DNA of 64,000 bases, from NCBI RefSeq assembly GCF_019218755.1, contig NZ_JAHUWZ010000004.1, positions 310,001-374,000 on the forward strand, read 5' to 3'. Below the pieces are notes generated by a model. That model saw only the letters and a program-made list of their open reading frames with translations, had not been told where the DNA came from and ran no database searches. This document shows, one piece after another, positions 8,153 through 16,893 of the stretch (its first letter is position 1; each line of letters starts with the position of its first letter). The position numbers and the translations under genes are program-made. The stretch comes from Acidovorax sp. sif1233. GTDB lineage: Bacteria > Pseudomonadota > Gammaproteobacteria > Burkholderiales > Burkholderiaceae_C.

Positions 8153-9588
8153 GGCTGCGCCATGACGGCCACGCGGCGCACGCCAGCGTCGGCATCGGGC
8201 TGCCAGCCCCCGCCCAGCGCGCGGTACAGCGCCACCTGCGCCTGCCATTCGGCCTGGTGCAGCTGGGCCGCCATGTCCTGCGCGGCATACAGGGTGCGCT
8301 GCGCATCCACCAGCGTGAGCAGCGTCTCGGCCCCGGCGCGGTAGCGCGACTGCGCCAGGGTAGCCGCCTGCTGCGCCTGCTGCACCACCTGTGCCTGCGC
8401 CATGCGCTGGGCCTGCGTGCCCGCCACGGCCTGCAGGGCTTGCTCCACGTCGCTCACGGCCGCCACGATGCTGGCGCGGTACTGCGCCAGCAGCTCGGCC
8501 TGCCGTGCCTGGGCCGCATCGCGGTCGGCGGCCAGGCGCCCGCCGTTGAAGATGGGCGCCGCCAACGCGGCGGCCAGGCTGTAGAGCGGGTTGTCGAACA
8601 CGCGCGGCAGGTTGCTGCCCCCGGTGCCCAGGCTGGCGCTCAGGCTGATGCGCGGCAGCAGCGCCGCGCGGGCTGCGGCCACGTCGGCGTGGGCGGCCTG
8701 AAGCCGCGCCTCGGCCCGCGCGATGTCGGGCCGCCGCACCAGCAGGTCGGCGGGCGACCCGACAGCGGGCGCCAGCGTCTGCGTGGCGGGCAGCGCGCTG
8801 GCCTGCACCACCGGCCACTGCGCCTGGCCCAGCAGCGCGGCCAGCGCCGTGTGTGCGCCCGACACCTGCTGGCGGCGTGCCTCCAGCACCTGCCGCTGCG
8901 TGGCCACCAGGCCGCGCTGCTGCGCCTGCTCGAGCTGCGTGGCGGCCCCGGCGCGCGCGCGCGACGCGACCACGGCCAGCACGCGCTCGGCGCTGTGCAG
9001 GTTCAGCTCGGCAATCGCCAGGCGCTCGCGCCCGCCCACCAGCTGCAGCCAGGCCTGCGCCACCGCCGCCGTCAGCGTGATCTGCACCGCGCCCCGGTCG
9101 TGCACGCTGGCCGTGCGCAGGGCCTGGGCACTGGCGCGCTCAGCACCCAGACGGCCCCAGGCATCGAGCTCGTAGCTTGCGACCAGCGCGGCACCGATCT
9201 GGTTGCCGGCCACCTCGGCCTGCCCGCCGGCACGGGCTTGGCGGCGGGCGTCGAGCGTGCCGGTCACGGCGGGCAGCAGGCTGGCGCCGGCGGCCCGCGC
9301 CACGGCATCGGCCTGCTGCACCCGCGCGATGGCGGCGGCGAGGTCCGGGCTCTGCGCGTGGGCGGCGTGGATGAGCGCGTCGAGCTCTGCGACGCCGAGC
9401 ACGGAGACACCCGTCGCCACCCCCTGCGCGGGCGGCACCGGGCTGGCCCACTGCACGGGCAAGGTGGGTGCGGCAGCGGCGTCTTCGGGCAGCGGCTGCA
9501 CCGCGGCGCAGCCACTGAGCAGCAGCACACCGGCGGCAAGACAGGACACAGAGGCAATACAAGTGCGCATACCAACCATCACAATCAT
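8149..9588 (-). CDS. NodT/TolC-family outer-membrane efflux lipoprotein (OpmQ-like)
   Basis: Outer-membrane channel of a tripartite exporter, 479 residues. The N-terminus has a lipoprotein signal ending LLLSGCAAV. Two repeated OEP halves follow, with typical motifs [38 protein letters not shown] and the C-terminal [20 protein letters not shown]. Its ATG lies inside the macB stop (ATGA overlap) and its own stop overlaps the Fur-like gene. Position after macA and macB identifies it as their partner channel. Confidence 0.9.
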   Translation of the reverse strand: MIVMVGMRTCIASVSCLAAGVLLLSGCAAVQPLPEDAAAAPTLPVQWASPVPPAQGVATGVSVLGVAELDALIHAAHAQSPDLAAAIARVQQADAVARAAGASLLPAVTGTLDARRQARAGGQAEVAGNQIGAALVASYELDAWGRLGAERASAQALRTASVHDRGAVQITLTAAVAQAWLQLVGGRERLAIAELNLHSAERVLAVVASRARAGAATQLEQAQQRGLVATQRQVLEARRQQVSGAHTALAALLGQAQWPVVQASALPATQTLAPAVGSPADLLVRRPDIARAEARLQAAHADVAAARAALLPRISLSASLGTGGSNLPRVFDNPLYSLAAALAAPIFNGGRLAADRDAAQARQAELLAQYRASIVAAVSDVEQALQAVAGTQAQRMAQAQVVQQAQQAATLAQSRYRAGAETLLTLVDAQRTLYAAQDMAAQLHQAEWQAQVALYRALGGGWQPDADAGVRRVAVMAQP

Positions 9589-11615
9589 TCGGAAGCCAGG
9601 GCCACCACGGGGTCGAGCCCGGCGGCGCGGCGGGCGGGCATGTAGCCGAACACCAGGCCCGTGGCCACGGCGCAGGCAAAGGCACCGCCCATGGCGGTGA
9701 GCGAGAAGATCACGGGCACGCCCGACACGATGAGCACCGCGCCCACGGCCAGGCCGATGGCCAGGCCCGCCGCGCCGCCCACCAGCGTGACGAGCACGGC
9801 CTCGGTGAGGAACTGGCGCAGGATGTCGCCCTGCCGCGCGCCGGTGGCCATGCGGATGCCGATCTCGCGCGTGCGCTCGCGCACCGTCATCAGCATCACG
9901 TTCATCACGCCGATGCCGCCCACCACCAGCGACACGGCCGCGATCAGGCCCAGCATCATGGTCATGGCGTTGCGTGTCTGCGCCTCGGCCTGCAGCTTGG
10001 CCGCCGCGTTGCCGATGCGAAAGTCCTCGCGCCCGTGGCGCGACAGCAGCAGGGCGTGCATGGCCTTCTCGGCCGCCTGCACCTGCTCCACCGACGCAGC
10101 AGCGACCACGGTGTAGTCGGGCTGGGTCTGCACGCGGTACACGCGCGCGCGGCCCGACTGGTAGGGGATGAACACCATGTCGTCGTAGTTCTGCGCGCCC
10201 GAGTCGGCGCCGCGCTCGGCCATCACGCCGATCACCTCGAACGGTGCGTTGCCGATCAGCAGGTGGCGGCCCAGCGGGTTCGGATGGTCCGGAAAGAACT
10301 GCGCGCTGGCCTTGTGCCCCAGCACCACCAGCGGCGCCAGGTCGCGGTCTTCGACCGCGCTGTAGTAGCGGCCCTGGGCCACCTTCCAGTGGTGCACGCG
10401 GGGCATGTCCTCGCTGGCGGCGAACACGTAGATCTGCCGCTCGACGTTGCCATGGCGCACGGGGATGGGGTCGCCGATGACGGGCATCACGTGGCCGATC
10501 TCGGGCAGGCGGGCGATGGCCTCCAGGTCCTCTGCGGTGATCTCGCCCTGCGGCCCGCCCTCGCGCGGGTGGCTGGCGCCCAGGTACATGATGGTCGTGC
10601 CCATGGAGCCCATCTGCTCCACCACGCGCTGCTTGGCGCCCTCGCCCACGCCCATCATCACGATGACCGACGCCACGCCGATCACGATGCCCAGCAGCGT
10701 GAGCCCGGTGCGCGCGCGGTTGATGCGCATGCCGCGCCAAGCCGAGCGGGCGGCCTCGGCCAATTCGGCCCAGAAGGCGCGGCCGGAACGCTTGCTACTA
10801 TTTTTATAGCATCTTGCGCTTGCTGGTTGAGCGGTAGAGGCATTTTTTTCTTCCAACGTGCCTGCCACGGCCGCACCGCTGTCCGCCACGATCTCGCCGT
10901 CGCGGATCTCGATCACGCGGCGCGCCTGGGCGGCCACTTCGCGGTCGTGGGTGATGAGCACGATGGTGTGGCCCGCATCGGCCAGCTCGTGCAGCAGCGC
11001 CATCACCTCGGCGCCGCTGTGGGTGTCCAGCGCGCCGGTGGGCTCGTCGGCCAGGATGATGCGGCCGCCGTTCATCAGCGCCCGCGCAATCGACACGCGC
11101 TGCTGCTGCCCGCCCGACAGCTGCGTGGGCCGGTGGTGCAGCTTGTCGGCCAGGCCCAGGCGCGACAGCAGTGCGGCTGCGCGGCGGGTGCGCTCCTCGC
11201 GCGGGGTGCCGGCGTAGATGGCGGGCACCTCGACGTTCTCGCACGCCGACTCGGCGCGGATCAGGTGGTAGCCCTGAAAGACGAAGCCGAAGGCCTCGCG
11301 CCGCAGCCACGCCAGCTGGTCGGCGTCGAAGCCCGCCACGTCTTCGCCCTGGAAGCGGTAGCTGCCGCTGCTGGGCTTGTCCAGGCAGCCGAGCAGGTTC
11401 ATGAGCGTGGACTTGCCCGAGCCCGACGCGCCCACGATGGCGACGAACTCGCCCGCGTGGATGGACAGCGAGATGCCACGCAGCACCTCCACCTCGGGCT
11501 GCTCGCCACCGCCGTAGCGGCGGCGCACGCCGCGCAGCTCGATCAGCGGCACACCCGGGGCGTCATGCAAGATGCCGTGCAGGGTGTCGTGTTGGGTGCC
11601 GGTGCCTGCGGTCAC
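9585..11615 (-). CDS. macB: MacB-type ABC exporter (ATPase fused to permease)
   Basis: Inner-membrane pump of a MacAB-TolC-type exporter, 676 residues. The ATPase has Walker [10 protein letters not shown] (62-70), signature LSGGQQQR (166-173) and Walker B ILADEPTG (188-194). One membrane helix near 304-325, a large periplasmic domain and three C-terminal helices form the permease. Known substrates of relatives are macrolides, peptides and siderophores (PvdT of Pseudomonas). Residues about 259-274, between ATPase and permease, are encoded by an R1 palindromic repeat. It overlaps macA and the channel gene by 4 bases each. Confidence 0.93.
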   Translation of the reverse strand: MTAGTGTQHDTLHGILHDAPGVPLIELRGVRRRYGGGEQPEVEVLRGISLSIHAGEFVAIVGASGSGKSTLMNLLGCLDKPSSGSYRFQGEDVAGFDADQLAWLRREAFGFVFQGYHLIRAESACENVEVPAIYAGTPREERTRRAAALLSRLGLADKLHHRPTQLSGGQQQRVSIARALMNGGRIILADEPTGALDTHSGAEVMALLHELADAGHTIVLITHDREVAAQARRVIEIRDGEIVADSGAAVAGTLEEKNASTAQPASARCYKNSSKRSGRAFWAELAEAARSAWRGMRINRARTGLTLLGIVIGVASVIVMMGVGEGAKQRVVEQMGSMGTTIMYLGASHPREGGPQGEITAEDLEAIARLPEIGHVMPVIGDPIPVRHGNVERQIYVFAASEDMPRVHHWKVAQGRYYSAVEDRDLAPLVVLGHKASAQFFPDHPNPLGRHLLIGNAPFEVIGVMAERGADSGAQNYDDMVFIPYQSGRARVYRVQTQPDYTVVAAASVEQVQAAEKAMHALLLSRHGREDFRIGNAAAKLQAEAQTRNAMTMMLGLIAAVSLVVGGIGVMNVMLMTVRERTREIGIRMATGARQGDILRQFLTEAVLVTLVGGAAGLAIGLAVGAVLIVSGVPVIFSLTAMGGAFACAVATGLVFGYMPARRAAGLDPVVALASE
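10794..10841 (+). repeat. Palindromic repeat family R1, copy b, inside macB
   Basis: GCTAC...ATAGC followed by CTTGCGCTTGCTGGTTGAGCGG has the same two-palindrome plan as 2140-2187, more diverged. It lies in frame within macB and encodes part of the linker between the ATPase and the first membrane helix. Confidence 0.7.
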
Positions 11616-12925
11616 AGCTTGAACCTTTGCGGGCCGCTGCGCGCGGGGCGCTCGCCGGTCACCAGCTGCTCGCCCTCCAGAAGGCCCGAGCGCACCTCGG
11701 CCAGGTGGCGGCTTTTCACGGCGACGACGACGGCGCGCTGCTCCACCACGCCATCGGCGCGCAGCACGCGGGCGCTGTGGGTGGCTGCTGCGGCCTTCGC
11801 GCCAGCGCCGGCACCAGCGCTGTCACCGTCACCCTCCGCATCAGCTGCCTTGCCACCCGCCGCCTGGCCGCTGGCCGGTCTGGCAGGGCTGGTCGGACTG
11901 GTCAGTGCCGACAGCGGCACGGCGATCACGCCCTGCGCCTGCGCGGTGACGAAGCTCGTCTGCGCGGTCATCTGCGGCATCAGCTCGCCGTCCGCGTTGT
12001 CGACGTCGAACAGCACGGTGTACGACACGGCCTTGCTCGCGGCGGCCTGTGCGTTGGCGCCGCCCGCGGCCTTGGCCTCGGGCGTGGGCGGCGCGGGCAG
12101 CACCTGGCGCACGGTGCTGCGCCAGCGGCGCGCGGCGGCGTCGGCCTGCCCGCCCAGCGTGGTGAAGTACACCGGCAGGCCCGCCTGCACGCGGCGGATG
12201 TCAGCCTCGGAGACTTCGGTCCACACGGTCATGGTCGACAGGTCGGCCACGCGCAGGATGTTGGGCGTCTGGTAGGTGGCGTTCAGGGTCTGGCCCTCGC
12301 GCGCCTCCAGCGCCACCACGGTGCCGGCCATGGGCGCGTAGATGCGGGTGTAACCAAGGCGCGCCTCATCGGCCTTCAGGCTCGCCTGGGTCTGGTCGAT
12401 CTGCGCCTTCAGGTGGTCGATGCGCGCTGCGGCCGATGCGAGCGCGGCCTCGGCCGTCTGTAAATCTTCCAGCCGCGTGGCGCCTTCGCGCTCCATCTGC
12501 TGCTGGCGCGCCTGCTGCTGCTGGGCCAGGCGGTGCTGGGCCTGCTGCTCGGCCAGCTGCGCCCGCAGGCCGGCGAGTGCGGCGCGCGCGCCGTCCACCG
12601 TGGCCTGCTGCACGCTGGGGTCTATCTCCACCAGCAGCTGGCCCTTCTTGACCTCGGTGCCGGGCTGCACGTGCAGGCGTGTTATCTGCCCCGACACCTG
12701 CGCGCCCACGTCCACATAGCGGCGCGGCTGCAGCGTGCCGATGGCGCTGACCGTGGCCTCGATGTCGCCGCGCGCCACGGGCACGGTGTCGTAGACCATG
12801 GCGGGCGGCCGCGTCCACCACCAGGCGCCGGCGGCGATGGCACCCGCCAGCACCACCAGGGCGCCCACGCGGAGGAACGTGCGTGCAGTGCGTGCGGTGC
12901 GTGTATGGGGTGGGGTCGGGGCCAT
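11612..12925 (-). CDS. macA: MacA-type periplasmic adaptor (HlyD/RND membrane fusion family)
   Basis: Membrane fusion protein of 437 residues linking MacB to the outer-membrane channel. It has an N-terminal membrane anchor (about 17-35), the barrel-sandwich/lipoyl half [20 protein letters not shown], a long alpha-helical hairpin rich in Gln/Ala/Arg (about 105-195), and the second lipoyl half [20 protein letters not shown]. An Ala/Gly-rich insertion lies near 365-390. Start and stop overlap neighbours on both sides, which shows a tight operon. Confidence 0.92.
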   Translation of the reverse strand: MAPTPPHTRTARTARTFLRVGALVVLAGAIAAGAWWWTRPPAMVYDTVPVARGDIEATVSAIGTLQPRRYVDVGAQVSGQITRLHVQPGTEVKKGQLLVEIDPSVQQATVDGARAALAGLRAQLAEQQAQHRLAQQQQARQQQMEREGATRLEDLQTAEAALASAAARIDHLKAQIDQTQASLKADEARLGYTRIYAPMAGTVVALEAREGQTLNATYQTPNILRVADLSTMTVWTEVSEADIRRVQAGLPVYFTTLGGQADAAARRWRSTVRQVLPAPPTPEAKAAGGANAQAAASKAVSYTVLFDVDNADGELMPQMTAQTSFVTAQAQGVIAVPLSALTSPTSPARPASGQAAGGKAADAEGDGDSAGAGAGAKAAAATHSARVLRADGVVEQRAVVVAVKSRHLAEVRSGLLEGEQLVTGERPARSGPQRFKL

Positions 12926-13560
12926 CAGCGGGGCACCTCGAAGCTGAGCGTGGCGGTGTGGCGCACGTCGTCATATTTCTTGCCGTCCACGGTGACGGAG
13001 CCGTTGACCTTGGCGCTGACCTCCAGCACGTAGAGGCCGGGGAATGGCGTCTCCAGCTGCACCGTGCCGTCGGCCGCCGAGGCCAGCGTGCGGCGCCAGC
13101 CGGCGCTGGTGTCCACGTTCACTTGTGATGCCGCCACGGTCTGCCCCTTCCACACCAGCTTGAAGGTGTTGCCGCCCGGCGTGGTGGGCACCAGCTCCAG
13201 GTCGTTGGCGGCGCGGGTCTCGGTGCGGCCGCTGCGGGCCTGGTAGTAGGTGACCGCGCCGTGGCCGGTGATGTGCAAGGTGCTCAGGCGCAGGTCGTCC
13301 CCGCCCGGCACGGTGATGTCGATGTGGCCGGCCTGCGGCGCCACGGGCAGGTCCTTGCTGTCGGCCAGGTAGGCGCGCGGCGCCTGGAGGGGGGGCAGCG
13401 CCGCGCTGCGGCGGGGCAGCTCGCCGGCGTAGGCGCGGGCCTGGGCCCCGTCGCGCTGCAGCCACACATAGTCGGCATGGGCGTGGCCCGCCCAGGCGCA
13501 GGCGGCCAGCGCAAGCAAGGCACCGGCGGCGGCGGAAGGTGAGGCAAAGAGTGAAGACAT
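12925..13560 (-). CDS. DUF4198-type periplasmic protein, paralogue 2
   Basis: A 211-residue exported protein with a signal peptide ending GHAHA before DYVWLQRDG. The core TETRAANDLELVPTTPGGN is closely similar to TETQ-type text in the DUF4198 protein at 14399-15049, so the two are tandem paralogues. DUF4198 proteins are periplasmic, often metal-related and sometimes called nickel or iron uptake accessories; the biochemical role is unproven. Its stop and the macA start share one base. Confidence 0.8.
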   Translation of the reverse strand: MSSLFASPSAAAGALLALAACAWAGHAHADYVWLQRDGAQARAYAGELPRRSAALPPLQAPRAYLADSKDLPVAPQAGHIDITVPGGDDLRLSTLHITGHGAVTYYQARSGRTETRAANDLELVPTTPGGNTFKLVWKGQTVAASQVNVDTSAGWRRTLASAADGTVQLETPFPGLYVLEVSAKVNGSVTVDGKKYDDVRHTATLSFEVPR

Positions 13561-13721
13561 GGCTGGGTCGAAAAACGAAGATGAAAAAAACGCAGGCCGC
13601 CAACGGCGCAGGCTGCAGGGCCCGCGCACTGCACTGCTGCCTATGACCAACGAGACGGAAAAAAGGGCACGCTGTTCGGGACTTTTTTTGCCAACGCCCC
13701 CAAAAACGGTGCCGCCGGTGC

Positions 13722-14084
13722 CTACAGCCCGCCAGCGGACCCCACAAGGCACACGCCCGCCACCAGCACCGTGGCCGCCGACACCCGCACCGCCAGGTGC
13801 GGCGCGTAGGTCAGCAGCACACCCACCAGCAGGCCGCCCGCCGTGAGGAGGCCGCACCAGGCGGTCAGCCCCACGGTGGCGCCCCAGGCCCCGATGCAGG
13901 CGGCCAGGGACAGCGCCAGCAGCAGGCTGCCCGCCCAGCGCAGCACCCGGCGCCGCGTGCGCGGCACCTCGCTGCGGCCGGTGAGCTGTTCGTGGTGGCG
14001 GTCCATGGCCAGTGCCAGGCCCGCCATGCCGCTGAACGACAGCGTGAGCGCGGCCAGCGGTGCCGCCCAGAGCGTCGCCGTCAT
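13722..14084 (-). CDS. DUF3325 membrane protein
   Basis: A 120-residue protein with about four hydrophobic segments, starting MTATLWAAPLAALTLSFSGM, and with the family-like AMDRHHEQLTGR motif. DUF3325 genes usually sit beside PepSY-TM and DUF3649 genes in siderophore receptor loci, as here. The start overlaps the stop of the DUF3649 gene by four bases. A role in inner-membrane iron release is inferred from context only. Confidence 0.8.
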   Translation of the reverse strand: MTATLWAAPLAALTLSFSGMAGLALAMDRHHEQLTGRSEVPRTRRRVLRWAGSLLLALSLAACIGAWGATVGLTAWCGLLTAGGLLVGVLLTYAPHLAVRVSAATVLVAGVCLVGSAGGL

Positions 14085-14392
14085 GCGCCCGCCTTCAGCG
14101 CCCAGAGCGCAGCGGCCAGCACGGCCGACGGCACGGCGATCCCGGCCCAGGCGCGCAGCGCGCTGCGTGCGCTGAAGGCCCAGATCACCGCCGCCGCATA
14201 CACCGCAACGCTGAGCAGGGTGGCCGTGAGCAGCGCGCTGGCGCGGCTGGTGTCCGACACGCGGGGCAGCCCCACGGCCAGCACCGCGGTGAACAGCGAC
14301 GCCAGCGCATAGCCGCCCAGGGCCGCCGCCAGGGCGCGGCTGGCCACCATGCAGCGGTAGCGCGCGGCAGAGCCTGCGTGTGCGGTGGCCAT
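14081..14392 (-). CDS. DUF3649-type iron uptake membrane protein
   Basis: A 103-residue protein with three hydrophobic helices, beginning with the basic MATAHAGSAARYRCMVASRA. DUF3649 proteins are commonly labelled iron uptake proteins from genome context. It lies six bases after the first DUF4198 gene and overlaps DUF3325 by ATGA. Confidence 0.8.
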   Translation of the reverse strand: MATAHAGSAARYRCMVASRALAAALGGYALASLFTAVLAVGLPRVSDTSRASALLTATLLSVAVYAAAVIWAFSARSALRAWAGIAVPSAVLAAALWALKAGA

Positions 14393-14398
14393 GGCGGC

Positions 14399-15049
14399 TT
14401 ACTGCGCGACGAAGGTCAGCGTGGTGGTGTAGCCCAGCTTGGCCACCTTCTGGCCGGCAATGACCACATCGCCCACGGCAGGTGCCTCGTGGGTGCTGAC
14501 GAGCACGTAGCGGCCCTTGCCGTTGACCGGCACGTCGACGCGGCCGGACGCATCGGTCTTGAAGCCCTTGGTCCACTTGTCGGGCGTGATCACCGTGACG
14601 GTCTTGTTCGCCATGGGCTGGCCCTTGAACACCAGCGTGAAGGTGTTGCCACCCGCCGTGACGGGCACCAGTTCGTAGTCGAGCACGGCCTGCGTCTCGC
14701 TGCGGCCGGCGCGCGCGTTGAACACGGCGGCCTGGAAGCTGCCGTCCTTGGCCTTCCAGGGCTTCCAGACCTGGTCGTTGGACAGGCGCACGTCGCCGGC
14801 AGCGGCCACGTCCGCCTCCAGGAATTCCTCCTTGGCGGTGAGTTTGGCGGTTTGCCGGCGGTCGGTGGTGAAGACCTGGGTGGTGGCGGCCAGCTTGGCC
14901 ACTTCGGCGCCCTTGTCGTGCTCGCTGTCGGCATCGCCCACGTACACACGCACCGGGCCGGTGGCATCACGCTCCAGCCACAGCTGGTGGGCAGTGGCGG
15001 ACAGGGCGATGCCGGACAGGGCGACGGCGAGCAGGGTTTTCTTGAACAT
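14399..15049 (-). CDS. DUF4198-type periplasmic protein, paralogue 1
   Basis: A 216-residue exported protein with a signal peptide MFKKTLLAVALSGIALSATA and a mature start HQLWLERDATGPVRVYVGDA. The C-terminal half looks like an Ig-like or transthyretin-like sandwich (DASGRVDVPVNGKGRYVLVS). A good ribosome site, AGGAGTC, precedes the ATG. It lies between the PepSY gene and DUF3649 and is paralogous to the protein at 12925-13560. Confidence 0.82.
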   Translation of the reverse strand: MFKKTLLAVALSGIALSATAHQLWLERDATGPVRVYVGDADSEHDKGAEVAKLAATTQVFTTDRRQTAKLTAKEEFLEADVAAAGDVRLSNDQVWKPWKAKDGSFQAAVFNARAGRSETQAVLDYELVPVTAGGNTFTLVFKGQPMANKTVTVITPDKWTKGFKTDASGRVDVPVNGKGRYVLVSTHEAPAVGDVVIAGQKVAKLGYTTTLTFVAQ

Positions 15050-15111
15050 GGAGACTCCTTTGAAAATCGAGAAGAAGAAAGAAAAAAACGGGAAAGAAGC
15101 ACTGCGGCGCG

Positions 15112-16734
15112 CTAGAGGGCGGCACCGGCGACCACGGCACCACGGGCGCGCGCGGGCGCCACCGCAGCGCGCTGCCGGCGGTGCACGCGGCGGGCCGCGA
15201 CCGCAAGGCAGGCGCCCAGCGCCAGCATGGTCAGGTCGAACCCGGCCAGCACCCAGTCGCCCGCAGGCAGGGTGACGCCCAGGTGGCGGTCGGTGGTCAG
15301 TGCGTTGAGCAAGGGCAGCAGCGCGAAGGCGGCGGCGGCCAGCCACAGCGATTCGAGCCACGCGCGCAGCGGCGTGCGCAAGGCCGGGTACAGCAGCAGC
15401 ACGCCCCAGGTGATGAAGAGCACGTGTGCCTCCCACTCGCGGCGGGTGGCGAAGTCCGCCGGGATCAGGCGGTTGGCCCAGAAGTACGCGGCCACGGCCA
15501 CGGGCAGGCCGGCCACGGTGCCGATGTTCAGGCACTCCACCAGCCGAAAGCCGAACTCGGGCTTGTGGCCCGCCTTGGCCCGCTTGTCCTGTTGGGCGCG
15601 GCGCTTGGCCGTCCAGAGCACGAGGCCGGTGGCGATCATCGCGCAGCCCAAGAGGCCACTCGCAAAGTACAGCCAGCGCAGCACGGGCCCTGCAAAGCGG
15701 CCTTCGTGCAGGGCCAGCAGGACGTCTTGCGTCTCGCGGGCCGCGCCGTCCTCGGCCTTGGGCGGCAGGGCCTCGCCCGTGCGGGCATGAAAGCGCAGCC
15801 GGTCGCTGCCGGCAATCTGCCCGCCCGCCACGCGCACCAGCTGCACATCGGCATCGGCGCGCCCGGGCTGCTGCACACCCACGCGCGCCACCTGGCCCGC
15901 GCCCCACTGCGCCTCGGCCCGGGCCACCAGCGGCGCCAAAGCGGTGAGCGGCTGCGCGGAAACAGTGGCATCCACAGCGGCCGGTCGCTGCAGCAGGTCG
16001 TCGTAGAACACCTGCGCGTTCCCCGCATAGTGGCTGGCCGCCAGGCCCGCCGGCATGTACTGGAACAGGAAGAACACCAGCCCGCTGTACGTGATCATCA
16101 GAAAGAACGGCAGCGCCGTCACGCTGATGATGTTGTGCGCGTCCAGCCACGAGCGCTGCCCCTTGCCCGGCCGGAAGGTGAAGAAGTCCACGAAGATCTT
16201 CTTGTGCGTGATGACCCCTGTCACCACGGCCATGAGCATCAGCATGGTGCACACGCCCACCAGGCGGATCGCCACGTCGTACGGCACGTAGTGCAGCATG
16301 TAGTGCATGCGGTACAGCAGGTGGCCGCCGCCGGTCTTGCGCACTACGGGCTCTGCGGCTGCCTGGCCGGTTGCCGGGTCGAGCGTTCGGCGCACGAAGC
16401 GGCCGCGCGCGCCGGGCTTGCCGTCTGCGGGCGGCTCGCGCCAGCTCACGCTCAGTGCGCTGCTGCCGCGCTGGCCAGGCAGCTGCACCGACCAGTCCTG
16501 CGACTGTGGCGGCGCGTTGGCCTGCAGGTAGGCCTGCGCCAGCGCGACCGCCCGGTGCGGGTCCACTGTCGCGGCAGCGGTGTCCAAGGGCAGCTCGGGG
16601 CGCATCCACCGGTCGATCTCGTGCGCGAAGTAGCCGGCCGTGCCCGTCACGAACACGAAGAACAGCACCCAGCCGACCACCAGCCCGACCCAGGTGTGCA
16701 GCCAGGCCATGCACTGGCGAAAGCCTTCTTTCAT
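15112..16734 (-). CDS. PepSY-associated transmembrane protein (siderophore-iron reductase type)
   Basis: A 540-residue protein beginning MKEGFRQCMAWLHTWVGLVV, with a first helix bearing His, a periplasmic PepSY region, then further helices with conserved His-containing segments (HYMLHYVPYD, DAHNIISVTALPF). PepSY-TM proteins such as Pseudomonas FpvG help reduce iron in ferric siderophore in the periplasm. Placement between the siderophore receptor and DUF4198/3649/3325 genes supports the same role here. A loop from about 255 to 345 is polar and periplasmic. Confidence 0.85.
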   Translation of the reverse strand: MKEGFRQCMAWLHTWVGLVVGWVLFFVFVTGTAGYFAHEIDRWMRPELPLDTAAATVDPHRAVALAQAYLQANAPPQSQDWSVQLPGQRGSSALSVSWREPPADGKPGARGRFVRRTLDPATGQAAAEPVVRKTGGGHLLYRMHYMLHYVPYDVAIRLVGVCTMLMLMAVVTGVITHKKIFVDFFTFRPGKGQRSWLDAHNIISVTALPFFLMITYSGLVFFLFQYMPAGLAASHYAGNAQVFYDDLLQRPAAVDATVSAQPLTALAPLVARAEAQWGAGQVARVGVQQPGRADADVQLVRVAGGQIAGSDRLRFHARTGEALPPKAEDGAARETQDVLLALHEGRFAGPVLRWLYFASGLLGCAMIATGLVLWTAKRRAQQDKRAKAGHKPEFGFRLVECLNIGTVAGLPVAVAAYFWANRLIPADFATRREWEAHVLFITWGVLLLYPALRTPLRAWLESLWLAAAAFALLPLLNALTTDRHLGVTLPAGDWVLAGFDLTMLALGACLAVAARRVHRRQRAAVAPARARGAVVAGAAL

Positions 16735-16813
16735 GGCAGATCACTCCGGTTGCAGAGATGCGATGGCATGCATCACTCCCTGCCGGTAAAACTGGCGCAA
16801 CACAGGCCAGGGC

Positions 16814-16893
16814 TCCCGCGCAAGGGCCGCCCCGCCGCGCTGGGAGCGGCCCCCTTCCAGGGGGACGGCGCAAAGCGACTCAGGGGGTGCATC
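16814..16893 (-). repeat. Intergenic repeat family R2, copy a
   Basis: The segment runs from CGCAAGGGCCGCC to GCGCAAAGCGACTCAGGGGG and reaches the stop codon of the receptor gene. Closely similar text occurs at 35792-35910 and, more degraded, at 24190-24272. Confidence 0.7.

Noticed and set aside
8149..10740. Long minus-strand open frame joining the channel gene to the macB region
   Set aside because: Only the part up to 9588 is the NodT protein; the rest is a frame shadow of macB, which is in another frame.
10035..12275. Plus-strand 746-codon open frame opposite macA/macB
   Set aside because: Composition is His/Gln/Arg-rich GC-shadow; macA and macB are convincing on the other strand.
14399..16873. 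Minus-strand 824-codon frame ending in the DUF4198 gene
   Set aside because: Only the last 217 codons (from 15049) encode the signal-peptide protein; upstream it shadows the PepSY gene.
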